Source: Rhodocyclales bacterium
GTDB lineage: Bacteria > Pseudomonadota > Gammaproteobacteria > Burkholderiales > Rhodocyclaceae
Assembly (NCBI GenBank): GCA_016183655.1
Contig: JACPEH010000024.1
Span: forward strand, 151,161 to 215,160
Reading direction: 5' to 3'
Length of the DNA: 64,000 nt
Under the pieces are notes generated by a model. That model was given only the letters and a program-made list of their open reading frames with translations. It was not told where the DNA came from and did not search any database. Position numbers and translations under genes: made by a program. Positions 8,907 through 17,988 of this stretch are shown here, piece by piece (the first letter of the stretch is position 1; each line of letters begins with the position of its first letter).

Positions 8907-9842
8907 TCAGTCCAGCGGCTTGCCGGTCAGTCGCTCGTAGGCTTCGCGGTACTTGGCGGCGGTCTTCTCGACGATCTCGGCCGGCAGGCTCGGGCCGGGC
9001 GCGGTCTTGTTCCAGTCCAACGTTTCCAGGTAGTCGCGCACGAACTGCTTGTCGAAGGACGGCGGGTTCTTGCCTTCGACGTACTGGTCGGCCGGCCAGA
9101 AGCGCGACGAATCGGGGGTCAGCGCCTCGTCGATCAGGTGCAGCGTGCCGGCCTTGTCGATGCCGAATTCGAACTTGGTGTCGGCAATGATGATGCCCTT
9201 GGTTGCCGCGTAGCGCGAGGCTTCCTCGTAGATCTGCAGCGCCACGCTTTTTGCCTGCGCGGCGAGTTCGGCGCCGTTCTTGCCGGTGCCGTAGAGGGCG
9301 TCGGCCAGCACCTTGGCGCAGTGCGCCTGCGACTGTTCGAAGCTGATGTTCTCGTCGTGCTCGCCGATGTCGGCTTTGGTCGCCGGCGTGAAGATCGGCT
9401 GAGGCAGCTTCTGCGCCATCTTCAGCCCGGCCGGCAGCGCGATGCCGCAGACGGCACCGGTCGCCTGGTAGTCCTTCCAGCCGGAGCCGATCAGGTAGCC
9501 GCGCACCACCGCCTCGATCGGCAGCGGATGCAGGCGCTTGACGACGACGGCGCGGCCCCGCACCTGCTCGCGCTCGTCGGCGGCGACGACCGACTCCGGA
9601 TCGACGCCGGTGAGCTGGCCGGGGACGATGTGCGCCAGCCTGTCGAACCAGAAGTTGGCGATCTGCGTCAGCACCTTGCCCTTGTCCGGGATCGGATTCG
9701 GCAGGATGACGTCGAAGGCCGACAGCCGGTCGCTGGTGACGATCAGCAGCTGCTCGTCGTTTACGGCGTAGATGTCGCGCACCTTGCCGCGCGAAAGCAG
9801 CGGCAGGCTCTTGATGGTCGATTCGAAAAGGGGAGCGGTCAC
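8907..9842 (-). CDS. purC: Phosphoribosylaminoimidazole-succinocarboxamide synthase PurC
   Basis: 311 residues, the longer form of SAICAR synthetase. GKVRDIY and SDRLSAFDV near the N terminus and the ATP-grasp-like body are intact, as is [27 protein letters not shown]. It joins aspartate to CAIR in purine synthesis. I chose the GTG at 9842 (VTAPLFES) with AGGA about 9 bases upstream; a TTG ten codons earlier (9872) is in frame but lacks a ribosome site. DUF3422 lies upstream on the same strand (gap about 60 bases). Confidence 0.94.
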   Translation of the reverse strand: MTAPLFESTIKSLPLLSRGKVRDIYAVNDEQLLIVTSDRLSAFDVILPNPIPDKGKVLTQIANFWFDRLAHIVPGQLTGVDPESVVAADEREQVRGRAVVVKRLHPLPIEAVVRGYLIGSGWKDYQATGAVCGIALPAGLKMAQKLPQPIFTPATKADIGEHDENISFEQSQAHCAKVLADALYGTGKNGAELAAQAKSVALQIYEEASRYAATKGIIIADTKFEFGIDKAGTLHLIDEALTPDSSRFWPADQYVEGKNPPSFDKQFVRDYLETLDWNKTAPGPSLPAEIVEKTAAKYREAYERLTGKPLD

Positions 9843-9900
9843 GGCGGGCGTCCTGAAAGCGGGGAAGAACAAAAAAGCGTCGGAAAAACGTGATTATAGG

Positions 9901-11208
9901 CTAGTGGGCGGCATTCTCTTCCGCCGCCAGCACCTTGCGCATGCGCCGGATGCCCAGCGCGACGGCGGCGGCGATCAGCGGAATCGACACGGCGGCGGCG
10001 ATTTCCGGCGACAACGCCGGCAGGGCCGCCTTCTGCGCGCCCTTGGCCAGGTACTGCACGAGCTGCGACCCGTAATAGGTGATCGCCACCACCGACAGGC
10101 CCTCGACCGTTTCCTGCAGGCGCAGCTGCAGCCGGGCGCGGCGGTTCATCTGCGCCAGCAGCTCCTGGTTCTGCCGCTCCAGCTCGATGTCGACGCGCGT
10201 GCGCAGCAATGCGCTCTTGCGCGCGATGCGGGTCGACAGGTCGGCCTGCCGCGCGGCGATCGACTGGCAGGTGCTCATCGCCGGCGCCAGGCGGCGCTCC
10301 ATGAATTCGCGGATCGGCGGGAAGCCGGCCAGGCGCTGCTCGCGCAGATCCTCGACACGCTGCCGGACCAGCCGGTAGTAAGCCGCCGCGGCGCCGAAGC
10401 GGTAGGCGGTGCGCGTCACCGACTGCTCGACCTCGGCGGCGAGGCGGGTCAGGCGGGCGAGCAGGGTGCGCTCGTCCTCCGGCGTGTCGGCGACGCTCAT
10501 CGCGTCCATCAGCCCGGACAGGTCCTTTTCGCACTGGCCGAGGAAGCGGCTGGTTTCCTTGGCCACCGGGAAGGCGAGCAGGGCCATCATGCAGTAGGTC
10601 TCGATCTCCAGCAGGCGCTGCACGGTGCGGCCCGCCTGGCGGTGGCGCAGGTGCTCGTCGATCACCGTGAAGCGCGAGAAACCGTCGTGCAGCTCGAAAT
10701 CGGAGACGACCCACGCCGCGCCTTCGGCGACGCGCGTCGCGACCATCGCCTCGCCGGAACGGGCGATGCCGTCGAGCACTTCCTCCGGCGGGTTCTGCGC
10801 GGCAGCGCACAGCTCGATATGGCTGGCGGCGATCACTTCGCCCGGAATGCCCTTGACCCAGTCGACCGGGAAGGCAACGAGCGCGGTGGTGTCCGGGCCG
10901 TCGCCGGCGACGCGGCGGCGGAAGAAGGTGTAGCCGGAGAATTCGGTATGTCGCTCCCACTTCAGGCGTAATCCGCAGATTCCGCCGGCGTCGAGTACCC
11001 AGTGGTCGCCGTCGACGAGCGGGCAGACTTCGGTGCCCAGTGTGCTGCACAGTTGCGCCAGATGCGTCCGCTCGTCGGCGGCGCTGCCGCCGGTATGGGT
11101 GACGGCAAGGTAGCTGATCCATTCCGGCCCCGGGATGGCGACCGGCGGGCGCGAATGGATTTCGGCGTTGAGGCGGCGGCGCAGCGAATGCTCGGGGAGC
11201 GGCAGCAT
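9901..11208 (-). CDS. DUF3422 membrane-anchored protein
   Basis: 435 residues. The N-terminal two-thirds is soluble (LRRRLNAEIHSRPP, then YTFFRRR and AFPVDWVKG), followed by a long helical segment rich in charged residues (about 330-390, coiled-coil-like) and two C-terminal hydrophobic stretches (VVAITYYGSQLVQYLA and VSIPLIAAAVALGI). This is the DUF3422 family, found mainly in alpha- and betaproteobacteria, with no established function. The ATG at 11208 is the first of a run that keeps the conserved LRRRLNAEIHSRPP start. Confidence 0.82.
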   Translation of the reverse strand: MLPLPEHSLRRRLNAEIHSRPPVAIPGPEWISYLAVTHTGGSAADERTHLAQLCSTLGTEVCPLVDGDHWVLDAGGICGLRLKWERHTEFSGYTFFRRRVAGDGPDTTALVAFPVDWVKGIPGEVIAASHIELCAAAQNPPEEVLDGIARSGEAMVATRVAEGAAWVVSDFELHDGFSRFTVIDEHLRHRQAGRTVQRLLEIETYCMMALLAFPVAKETSRFLGQCEKDLSGLMDAMSVADTPEDERTLLARLTRLAAEVEQSVTRTAYRFGAAAAYYRLVRQRVEDLREQRLAGFPPIREFMERRLAPAMSTCQSIAARQADLSTRIARKSALLRTRVDIELERQNQELLAQMNRRARLQLRLQETVEGLSVVAITYYGSQLVQYLAKGAQKAALPALSPEIAAAVSIPLIAAAVALGIRRMRKVLAAEENAAH

Positions 11209-11220
11209 GATGGCGGGCGG

Positions 11221-11259
11221 GAAAAAGAAAACGGCACCGAGTCTATCACCCGGTGCCGT
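11221..11259 (-). terminator. Rho-independent terminator of fba
   Basis: On the minus strand a stem ACGGCACCG / CGGTGCCGT (11231-11239 and 11251-11259) is followed by TTTCTTTTTC. It sits 15 bases after the fba stop and just ahead of the DUF3422 start, so DUF3422 should have its own promoter or depend on read-through. Confidence 0.85.
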
Positions 11260-11273
11260 TCGCAGGGTCTTGA

Positions 11274-12338
11274 TTAATTGACGATCTGGTTCAGTTCGCC
11301 CGTGGCGTAGCGCTCCGCCATCTTGTCCAGCGGGATCGGCTTGATCTTGCTCGCCTGGCCGGCGCAGCCGAAGGCCTCGTAGCGGGCGAGGCAGATCTTC
11401 TTCGCCGCTTCGCGCGCCGGCTTCAGGTAGTCGCGTGGGTCGAACTTCGACGGGTTCTCGGCCAGGTAGCGGCGCACGGCGCCGGTCATTGCCAGGCGGA
11501 TGTCGGTGTCGATGTTCACCTTGCGCACGCCATGCTTGATGCCGTTGACGATCTCCTCGACCGGCACGCCGTAGGTTTCCTTCATGTCGCCGCCGAACTG
11601 GCGGATCTCGGCCAGCAGCTCCTGCGGCACCGACGACGAGCCGTGCATCACCAGGTGGGTGTTCGGGATTCGCGCGTGGATTTCCTTGATGCGGTCGATG
11701 GCCAGGATGTCGCCGGTCGGCTTCTTGGTGAACTTGTAGGCGCCGTGGCTGGTGCCGATGGCGATCGCCAGCGCGTCGCAGTTGGTCTGCTTGACGAAAT
11801 CGGCGGCCTGGTCGGGGTCGGTCAGCAGCTGCTCGCGCGTCATGTGGCCCTCGGCGCCGTGGCCGTCTTCCTTGTCGCCCTTCATCGTCTCCAGCGAACC
11901 GAGCACGCCCAGTTCGGCTTCGACCGAGACGCCGATGGCGTGCGCGAACTTGACCGTCTCGCGCGACACGGCGACGTTGTATTCGTACGACGAGGTGGTC
12001 TTGCCGTCGGCTTCCAGCGAGCCGTCCATCATCACCGAGGTGAAGCCGGAGCGGATCGCCGCCATGCACACCGCCGGGCTCTGGCCGTGGTCCTGGTGCA
12101 TGACGATCGGCAGCTGCGGGTAGGCTTCGAGCGCGGCCAGGATCTGGTGGCGCAGGAAGGGCTCGCCGGCGTACTTGCGGGCGCCGGCCGAGGCCTGCAT
12201 GATCACCGGCGCGTCGATCTGGGCGGCAGCCTCGCAGATGGCCCAGACCTGCTCCATGTTGTTCACGTTGAAGGCGGGCAGACCGTAGCCGTTTTCGGCG
12301 GCATGGTCGAGAAGCTGGCGCATGGATACGAGCGGCAT
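11274..12338 (-). CDS. fba: Fructose-bisphosphate aldolase, class II (CbbA type)
   Basis: 354 residues. Zinc-aldolase motifs: [33 protein letters not shown] and NIDTDIR. The length and the long C-terminal region match the CbbA-like class IIB branch found in autotrophic betaproteobacteria. It condenses dihydroxyacetone phosphate with glyceraldehyde-3-phosphate (and, in the Calvin cycle, erythrose-4-phosphate). A terminator follows at 11221-11259. It belongs functionally with pyk, pgk, gap and tkt nearby. Confidence 0.96.
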   Translation of the reverse strand: MPLVSMRQLLDHAAENGYGLPAFNVNNMEQVWAICEAAAQIDAPVIMQASAGARKYAGEPFLRHQILAALEAYPQLPIVMHQDHGQSPAVCMAAIRSGFTSVMMDGSLEADGKTTSSYEYNVAVSRETVKFAHAIGVSVEAELGVLGSLETMKGDKEDGHGAEGHMTREQLLTDPDQAADFVKQTNCDALAIAIGTSHGAYKFTKKPTGDILAIDRIKEIHARIPNTHLVMHGSSSVPQELLAEIRQFGGDMKETYGVPVEEIVNGIKHGVRKVNIDTDIRLAMTGAVRRYLAENPSKFDPRDYLKPAREAAKKICLARYEAFGCAGQASKIKPIPLDKMAERYATGELNQIVN

Positions 12339-12428
12339 GATGACTCCGGAATTCAGGGGCGGCGCCGCATCGCGTCCGGGCGCCGCCGTTCGTGGGAAAG
12401 GCGTTATTTTATCGCGATTCGCCGGTGC

Positions 12429-13181
12429 TCAGACATCGAATCGGCGGTGTGTCGCGGCGGTTTCCTGTGCCTCCCGCAGGGCCGCTTTCAGCGCCGCGTC
12501 GCCGGAGGCCTCGGTTTGCCCCCACTGCTCGAAATGGATCAGGTCTTCGAGCGGCAGGCGCGGCCGCCAGCCGGCCGCTTCCAGCTCCGGCTTCTCGTAG
12601 AAGTGGCTGACCTGGCCGAGGCACAGGTAGGCGATCGGGATGATCCGCTCCGGCAGGCCGAGGATTTCCTTCAGCGCCTGCTGGTGGAAGATGCTCACCC
12701 AGCCGACGCCGAGGCCCTCGCTGCGCGCCGCCAGCCACAGGTTCTGCACGGCGCAGACCGAGCTGTAGATGTCCATCGCCTTGATGTGCGTGCGGCCGAT
12801 CACCACCGGGCCGGCGCGGTCGCGGTCGCAGGTGATCAGCAGGTTGACCGGCGACTCCAGGATGCCTTCCAGCTTCAGCTCGCGGTAGATCTCCTGCTTG
12901 GCGCCTTCGAACATGTCGGCCGCTTCGGCGTTGGCCTGGGCGAAGGCCGCGTGGATGCGCTGCTTGATCGCCGCGTCGCGGATCAGCACGAAGCTCCACG
13001 GCTGCATGTAGCCGACCGAGGGCGCGAAATGCGCGGCGGTGAGGATGCGCGCCAGCGTTTCGTCCGGAATCGGATCGGGCAGGAACTGGCCGCGCACGTC
13101 GCGGCGGGAGAAGATCGCCTGGTAGACGGCATCGCGGGCGGCGTCGGCGAAATGGTGGTTGGCTTGCTGGGCGTTGTTCAT
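12429..13181 (-). CDS. bluB: 5,6-dimethylbenzimidazole synthase BluB
   Basis: 250 residues, a nitroreductase-fold flavoenzyme. The BluB signature RRDVRGQFLPDPIPDE plus HFAPSVGYMQPW near the N terminus separates it from ordinary nitroreductases. It fragments reduced FMN to make the lower ligand of cobalamin. The ATG at 13181 has AAGGGG 7 bases upstream; a longer frame to 13214 would run into the riboswitch expression platform. The upstream cobalamin riboswitch (13240-13441) supports the assignment independently. Confidence 0.93.
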   Translation of the reverse strand: MNNAQQANHHFADAARDAVYQAIFSRRDVRGQFLPDPIPDETLARILTAAHFAPSVGYMQPWSFVLIRDAAIKQRIHAAFAQANAEAADMFEGAKQEIYRELKLEGILESPVNLLITCDRDRAGPVVIGRTHIKAMDIYSSVCAVQNLWLAARSEGLGVGWVSIFHQQALKEILGLPERIIPIAYLCLGQVSHFYEKPELEAAGWRPRLPLEDLIHFEQWGQTEASGDAALKAALREAQETAATHRRFDV

Positions 13182-13206
13182 GGTTTCCCCTTCAGAACAG
13201 ACGTAG

Positions 13207-13441
13207 GCGACCAAGGTCCAGGTGGTCGCGGAAAGTGCTCGCGGCCGGTCTTCTGACTTGGGTTCGTCCGCAACCGGCGCCTTCCCGAAGCATCCGCTTC
13301 AGTGGCGTTGTTTCTGCTGCGGGTTGCCGCAGCAGGCCGATTCCGTCCCCCTTACAGCGCTGGGCACGTTGCGGAATAGGCCGCAGTTTGCAAACCGCCG
13401 CCGCACCGCATTCCCGATTCTCCTGCGAGGCAGGCACCGGA
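13207..13441 (-). ncRNA. Cobalamin riboswitch controlling bluB
   Basis: Read on the minus strand, the region holds the conserved cobalamin-riboswitch blocks in order: GGTGCCTGCC start, the TGTAAGGGGGACGGAAT core, GCCACTG, GGGAAGGC, and the B12 box AAGTCAGAAGACCGGCC (about 13243-13259). A short stem (GCGACC / GGTCGC, 13207-13230) follows and could be the expression platform before the bluB ribosome site. When adenosylcobalamin is plentiful, bluB expression would be shut down. Confidence 0.93.
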
Positions 13442-13477
13442 GCACAAACAGCCCGGCCGATGCCGGGCGCGAGAATT

Positions 13478-14920
13478 CTAACAGGCGGCCGGCAGCGCGT
13501 GCTCGCCGACGCGGACGATCTTCAGCGTGTTGGTGCCGCCCGGCGTGCCGATCGGTTCGCCGATGGTGAGCACGATCAGGTCGCCGTGGTCGACGACGCC
13601 GGCTTCGATCAGCAGCTGCTCGGCGTCGTAGAGCAGTTCGTCGCGGTTGGTGTGCGTCTGCTTCATCAGCAGCGGATAGACCTCGCGGTACAGGCACATC
13701 TTGGTCTGCGCCTCGGCCGACGGGGTCAGCGCATAGACCGGCACGCCGCAGTTGAGGCGGCTCATCCACAGCGCCGTCGAGCCCGACTCGGTGAGTGCGG
13801 CGATCGCCTTCACCTTCAGGTGGTGCGCGGTCCAGATCGCCGCCATGGCGATCGACTGGTCGATGCGGGTGAACACGCGGTCGAGGAATTCGCGGTCGAG
13901 CGTGACTTCGTGCGACTTCTCGGCTTCGAGGCAGACGCGGGCCATCGCCTCGACCGTCTGCACCGGATATTTGCCGCTCGCCGTCTCGGCCGACAGCATT
14001 ACCGCATCGGTGCCGTCGAGCACGGCGTTGGCGACGTCGGAAACCTCGGCGCGGGTCGGTACCGGCGACAGGATCATCGACTCCATCATCTGCGTCGCGG
14101 TGATCGCCAGCTTGTTGCGCTCGCGCGCCATGCGGATCATCTTTTTTTGCAGTGCCGGCACCGCGGCGTCACCGACTTCGACGGCGAGGTCGCCGCGGGC
14201 GACCATGACGCCGTCGGAGGCATCGAGGATCTCGTCGAGCGCAGCGACCGCCTCGACCCGTTCGATCTTGGCGATGGTCAGCGCGCGGCCGCCGGCGGCG
14301 CGCATCAGCTGGCGCGCCATGTACATGTCGGCGGCGCTCTTCGGGAAGGAGATGGCGACGTAGTCGACGCCGATGTCGGCTGCCGTCTTGATGTCGTCCA
14401 TGTCCTTGGCGGTCAATGCCGGCGCCGAGAGACCGCCGCCCTGGCGGTTGATGCCCTTGTTGTTCGACAGCTCGCCGCCGTGGCGGACGACGGAATGGAT
14501 CTCGCTGCCGCGGACCTGGGTGACGTCGAGCACGATGCGGCCGTCGTCGAGCAGCAGCACGTCGCCGTTCTTGACGTCCTTCGGCAGGTCCCGGTAGTCG
14601 AGGCCGACCCGCTCGATGCTGCCGACGGCGCACGCGGCGTCGAGGACGAAACGGGCGCCGGTTTCAAGCAGAACCTTGCCGTCGGCGAACTTGCCGACGC
14701 GGATTTTCGGCCCCTGCAGGTCGGCGAGGATGCCGACCGGGCGGCCGACGCGCCGGGCGGCGTCGCGCACCATCTGGGCGCGAGCGACGTGGTCGTCGGC
14801 GCTGCCGTGCGAGAAATTGAGGCGGACGACGTCGACGCCGGCGCGGATCAGTTTTTCGAGAACGTCCGCATCGTTCGAGGCGGGGCCGAGGGTGGCGACG
14901 ATCTTGGTATGGCGGGTCAT
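13478..14920 (-). CDS. pyk: Pyruvate kinase
   Basis: 480 residues. Shows TKIVATLGPAS at the N terminus, RLNFSHG, the signature IAKIERVEAV with the catalytic lysine, and MVARGDLAVEVG. It converts phosphoenolpyruvate and ADP to pyruvate and ATP. The ATG at 14920 has AAGGA 7 bases upstream; the frame continues to 14944 but without a ribosome site. Same strand and pathway as fba and pgk. Confidence 0.96.
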   Translation of the reverse strand: MTRHTKIVATLGPASNDADVLEKLIRAGVDVVRLNFSHGSADDHVARAQMVRDAARRVGRPVGILADLQGPKIRVGKFADGKVLLETGARFVLDAACAVGSIERVGLDYRDLPKDVKNGDVLLLDDGRIVLDVTQVRGSEIHSVVRHGGELSNNKGINRQGGGLSAPALTAKDMDDIKTAADIGVDYVAISFPKSAADMYMARQLMRAAGGRALTIAKIERVEAVAALDEILDASDGVMVARGDLAVEVGDAAVPALQKKMIRMARERNKLAITATQMMESMILSPVPTRAEVSDVANAVLDGTDAVMLSAETASGKYPVQTVEAMARVCLEAEKSHEVTLDREFLDRVFTRIDQSIAMAAIWTAHHLKVKAIAALTESGSTALWMSRLNCGVPVYALTPSAEAQTKMCLYREVYPLLMKQTHTNRDELLYDAEQLLIEAGVVDHGDLIVLTIGEPIGTPGGTNTLKIVRVGEHALPAAC

Positions 14921-15034
14921 GGCGGGTCCTTGGTTATTCCGCACATTCTAGCGGTCGCCGGGGAATCGAAACACCCGGCGGAGCAAATCAGCGGCGCCGC
15001 CGCTGGGCGACGGTGCCGGTCGGCATCGCGCTGA

Positions 15035-16192
15035 TCAGCGTCCGTCGTGCTCCTCGCGTGCGCGGCGCTCGAAGCTGCGCTCGATTTCGTGGAGCGGCAG
15101 GCCGAAGCGGAACTCCCGGTCCAGCGTCTTCAACAGCGGCATCAGATGCAGGCCGACGGCGCCGAGTTGCAGGTTGGCAGTCTGCGGGCAGTAGAAGCGA
15201 AGCAGCTCGGTGAAGTATTCCGGCCGGAACCCGAGGCCGGGGGCTGTGCCGTCGTCGTTGACGACGCGATTGCCGCCGGCGCTCTGCGCCAGCGCCAGGC
15301 GTTGCGAGGCGAGGGCGATCAGTTCCGCCGCCGAGCGCTCGGCGTCGGCCGGCATGCCGGCGATGCCGGCACTGACCTGCAGCGTGAAGAACTCGCCGCC
15401 GATGCCGACCTGGCTGTTGGCGAGGCCGCGGCAGACGCGCTGGGCGAAGGCAGTGCAGCTGGCGAGACTGGTTCCCGGCGAGATGATCAGGCACAGCCCC
15501 CGCTCGTCGTGCCCGATGCTGTCGCCCTGACCGACCTTCGTCTGCAGCACGTGCGCGACATGCGCGGCAACGGCCGAGGCCGTTTCCCAGCCGAAGCGGG
15601 TCACCAGGTCGGCGTGGTTGTCGAGGTTGAAGGCAATCACGCCGACCATGCCCGATGTGCTGGCCTGAAGCGCCAGCGCGTTCTCCAGGCGGTGGCCGAT
15701 GGCGCCGGCGTCGATGACACCGGCCGGCGCCTTGCCGGCAGCGGCCTTGTTGGCGGCGTTGCCGGCGCGCGAGGGGGGCGGCAGCGGCGCGAGGTCGTTC
15801 GCCAGTTCCCAGTTAACGAGGCGGCCGATGCGCGCCAGGATTTCCTGGCGGGGCATGCCGCGCTCGATGAAGTCGGTGACGCCGTGTTCGCGCGCCCGTT
15901 GCCGGTCGCTTTCGGTTTCGTGGCCGGAAATGACCAGCAGGAAGGGAATGTCGCACAGGCGGCGCAGCTTGTTGATGCGCAGCCTCGCCAGCAGGTCGTA
16001 GCCGCTCAGCCGCGACAGCTGGGCGCCGGAAACGACGGCGATGATCGAGGGGTCGAGAACGAGCGTCTGCCATGCGGATTCGCCGTCCGCCTCTTCGCGT
16101 ACCTCGAAATGGTCGCGCAGATGCTTGGCGAGCGCGGACCGAACCACCCGGGAATGGTCGATGACCAGTACCCGGCGCAATACCTCATCCAT
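15035..16192 (-). CDS. Response-regulator-like protein with degenerate receiver and degenerate GGDEF domain
   Basis: 385 residues. Residues 7-125 have the receiver fold (VLVIDHSRVVR, later FLLVISGHETESD), but no aspartate stands at the usual phosphorylation position: the strand reads IIAVVSGAQLSRLSG. A linker (about 130-165) leads to a GGDEF-type domain at about 165-310 where the active-site motif is GHDER instead of GGDEF. The last 70 residues are an uncharacterised tail. It is therefore unlikely to be phosphorylated or to make c-di-GMP; it may bind c-di-GMP or act as a scaffold. No histidine kinase is adjacent. Confidence 0.75.
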   Translation of the reverse strand: MDEVLRRVLVIDHSRVVRSALAKHLRDHFEVREEADGESAWQTLVLDPSIIAVVSGAQLSRLSGYDLLARLRINKLRRLCDIPFLLVISGHETESDRQRAREHGVTDFIERGMPRQEILARIGRLVNWELANDLAPLPPPSRAGNAANKAAAGKAPAGVIDAGAIGHRLENALALQASTSGMVGVIAFNLDNHADLVTRFGWETASAVAAHVAHVLQTKVGQGDSIGHDERGLCLIISPGTSLASCTAFAQRVCRGLANSQVGIGGEFFTLQVSAGIAGMPADAERSAAELIALASQRLALAQSAGGNRVVNDDGTAPGLGFRPEYFTELLRFYCPQTANLQLGAVGLHLMPLLKTLDREFRFGLPLHEIERSFERRAREEHDGR

Positions 16193-16325
16193 CGTCCCCT
16201 CCCTCCGCTCGTTGTCGAAGAGTGTGATCTATTGCCTACGCAACCGGCGATTCTCGCCGATGTCATGACGCGAGGCAATGGGGGGCGGGGGGCATCGCGG
16301 CGCCCCGGCCAAGGGGGCGGGGCGC

Positions 16326-17261
16326 TCAATACAATGCGGCCGGGAGCGGCAGAGCGGGCAGCTCGGCCGGCAATGCGCTGCCGTCGCCGGCGACGAAGGC
16401 AACGGCAGCCCGCACCACCGCCGGGTCGCGCAGCAGGCGGAAGTGGCCGAGGCCGTGCGTGCGGATCAATTGCGAGCCGGCGAGGCAGGCGGCGATGCGC
16501 TCCGAGTGGGCGTACGGAACGTGGCGGTCGGCGCTGTCGTGCACCAGCAGCGCCGGCAGTGCCAGGCGGCCGAGGTCCTCGATCCGGTCGATTTCGTCGA
16601 AGCGTTTGCCGTAGCGGAGCTCGATGCGTTGCCGCAGGCGCTCGCGAACGGCCGCGGTGATGCCGAGCTGGCGCGCGAAGCTGTGCATGTAGCCGGAGAT
16701 CGACGCCGGCGTGCCGAGCAGGACGATCCGTTCCAGCGCGAGGCCGTCGCGCAGTGCGAGGCACATGGCGGCGGCGCCCAGCGAATGGCCGATCGCCGCC
16801 TGGAAGGGGCCGCAGGCGGATTCGATGGCGCTGATCGCCCGCACCAGGTCGGGCAGCGCGACGCGCCGCCGCCCGCTTTCCCCGTGCCCGGGGTGGTCGA
16901 ACCAGACGACGCGGAAGCCGCGCGCCAAGAGCGGCGCGACGAAGCTGCCGAGCTGGGCGCCGACGCCGCCCCAGCCATGCACCAGCAGGACGGCCGGCGC
17001 GCCGGCCGGGCCGGCCTGCCAGAGCGCGACGTGGCCGGCCGCGGTGAGCACCGTCTCGCGCCGGGCCGCGGCCGGCACCGGGTAGTCGGTCGGGTGGCGC
17101 GGCGGCGTCGTGAACAGGCGCTCCGCCTGGCGGCGGGCGAGCTCCGGGCGCAGGCGGGAGAGCAGCGCGAAATAACTGCGCGTTGCCGCCAGCGACGCCG
17201 CAGATACGGAACGAACGATCGTGCTATTGAATTGCGAAAACGTTGGGGTGAGCGTAGTCAT
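16326..17261 (-). CDS. Alpha/beta-fold hydrolase
   Basis: 311 residues. Oxyanion-hole motif LLVHGWGG (about 95-102), nucleophile elbow AIGHSLGAAA, the acid in LLVHDSADRHVP and the histidine in GLGHFRLL form a complete catalytic triad. The N-terminal 60 residues are extra. The ATG at 17261 has GAGGAG 6 bases upstream. It starts 19 bases after the tetR stop, so it is in the tetR operon and probably controlled by it. The substrate cannot be told. A copy of the TetR-promoter operator sequence lies inside codons 12-17. Confidence 0.85.
   Translation of the reverse strand: MTTLTPTFSQFNSTIVRSVSAASLAATRSYFALLSRLRPELARRQAERLFTTPPRHPTDYPVPAAARRETVLTAAGHVALWQAGPAGAPAVLLVHGWGGVGAQLGSFVAPLLARGFRVVWFDHPGHGESGRRRVALPDLVRAISAIESACGPFQAAIGHSLGAAAMCLALRDGLALERIVLLGTPASISGYMHSFARQLGITAAVRERLRQRIELRYGKRFDEIDRIEDLGRLALPALLVHDSADRHVPYAHSERIAACLAGSQLIRTHGLGHFRLLRDPAVVRAAVAFVAGDGSALPAELPALPLPAALY
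17211..17228 (-). promoter_or_regulatory. Intragenic copy of the TetR operator, inside the hydrolase gene
   Basis: On the minus strand the 18 bases AATAGCACGATCGTTCGT differ at one position from the segment within the tetR promoter at 17889-17906 (AATAGCACGACCGTTCGT). The copy begins 33 bases into the hydrolase coding region. Function as a second operator or transcription roadblock is inferred from the match alone. Confidence 0.5.
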
Positions 17262-17280
17262 GTGAGTCTCCTCGGGGTGA

Positions 17281-17877
17281 TCAGGCTGCCGTGCCGGCAG
17301 CCGACAGAAGGCGGTCGAAAGCGGTGCGGGCGCGCGTCGCAGCGTCTGCGCGCCGCAACAGCCGGGTGCTGTGGTAGTAGGCGAAAACGATGCCGAGCGC
17401 TTCAAAGGCGAGTTGGGCCGCGTCGGTGCCGACCGGCAGCTGGCCTTCCTCGATGGCGAGGGTGAGCGCCCGCTCCAGGTTGCGTTGTAGGCGGTCGAAG
17501 TGGGCGACCAGGTGCTCGCGGATCGGCCCCGGCTTGTCGTCGAATTCGATCGCCGCCGCGTGCAGCGGACAACCGTAGGCAAGGCCGCTATCGTCGGTCC
17601 ATTGCAGCCAGTGTTCGAAGATCGCGCGTACTCGCGGCAGGCCGCGTCGAGCCTGCAGCGCCGGCGCAAAGACGGTCTCGGCGAAAAGGTTCGCCGCCCG
17701 GTCGATGGCGGCGATCTGCAGTTCCTCGCGCGAGCCGAAATGGGCGAACAGCCCGCTTTTCGACAACCCGGTGCGGGCCGCCAGCGTGCCGATCGTCAAC
17801 GATTCGAAGCCGCTCTCGCTGGCTTGCGCCAGCGCGGCATCGAGGATCATCGAACGGGTATCTTCACCTTTTCCCAT
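17281..17877 (-). CDS. TetR-family transcriptional repressor
   Basis: 198 residues. An N-terminal helix-turn-helix (LTIGTLAARTGLSKSGLFAHFGSREEL, about 26-52) is followed by a ligand-binding domain with the TetR_C-like segment GCPLHAAAIEF. It is the first gene of a two-gene operon with the hydrolase and has a strong promoter overlapped by a palindrome, the classic arrangement of an autorepressed TetR gene. Confidence 0.9.
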   Translation of the reverse strand: MGKGEDTRSMILDAALAQASESGFESLTIGTLAARTGLSKSGLFAHFGSREELQIAAIDRAANLFAETVFAPALQARRGLPRVRAIFEHWLQWTDDSGLAYGCPLHAAAIEFDDKPGPIREHLVAHFDRLQRNLERALTLAIEEGQLPVGTDAAQLAFEALGIVFAYYHSTRLLRRADAATRARTAFDRLLSAAGTAA

Positions 17878-17881
17878 GGAA

Positions 17882-17911
17882 TTACTTTACGAACGGTCGT
17901 GCTATTTGTCA
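17882..17911 (-). promoter_or_regulatory. Sigma-70 promoter and overlapping operator of the tetR-hydrolase operon
   Basis: On the minus strand: TTGACA, exactly 17 bases, TAAAGT, then 6 bases to the tetR ATG. The spacer contains the inverted repeat ACGACC-GTTCGT. Since the -10 is so close to the ATG, the message would be nearly leaderless. Autorepression is inferred from the operator position. Confidence 0.7.
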
Positions 17912-17942
17912 AGGGTGGTCTGCAATGGATTCGCCGAACAAC

Positions 17943-17966
17943 AAAAAGGCCGCCCGCAGGCGGCCT
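17943..17966 (-). terminator. Rho-independent terminator of pgk
   Basis: Perfect 7-bp stem GGCCGCC / GGCGGCC (17948-17954 and 17959-17965) with a 4-base loop, followed on the minus strand by TTTTTGTTG. It lies about 25 bases after the pgk stop. Confidence 0.9.
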
Positions 17967-17988
17967 CCTTGCTTGGTGTGTGCGCGAC

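Noticed and set aside
16261..16330. G/C-rich stem (GCGCCCC/GGGGCGC) after the hydrolase gene as a terminator
   Set aside because: No T-run follows on the minus strand; too weak to list.
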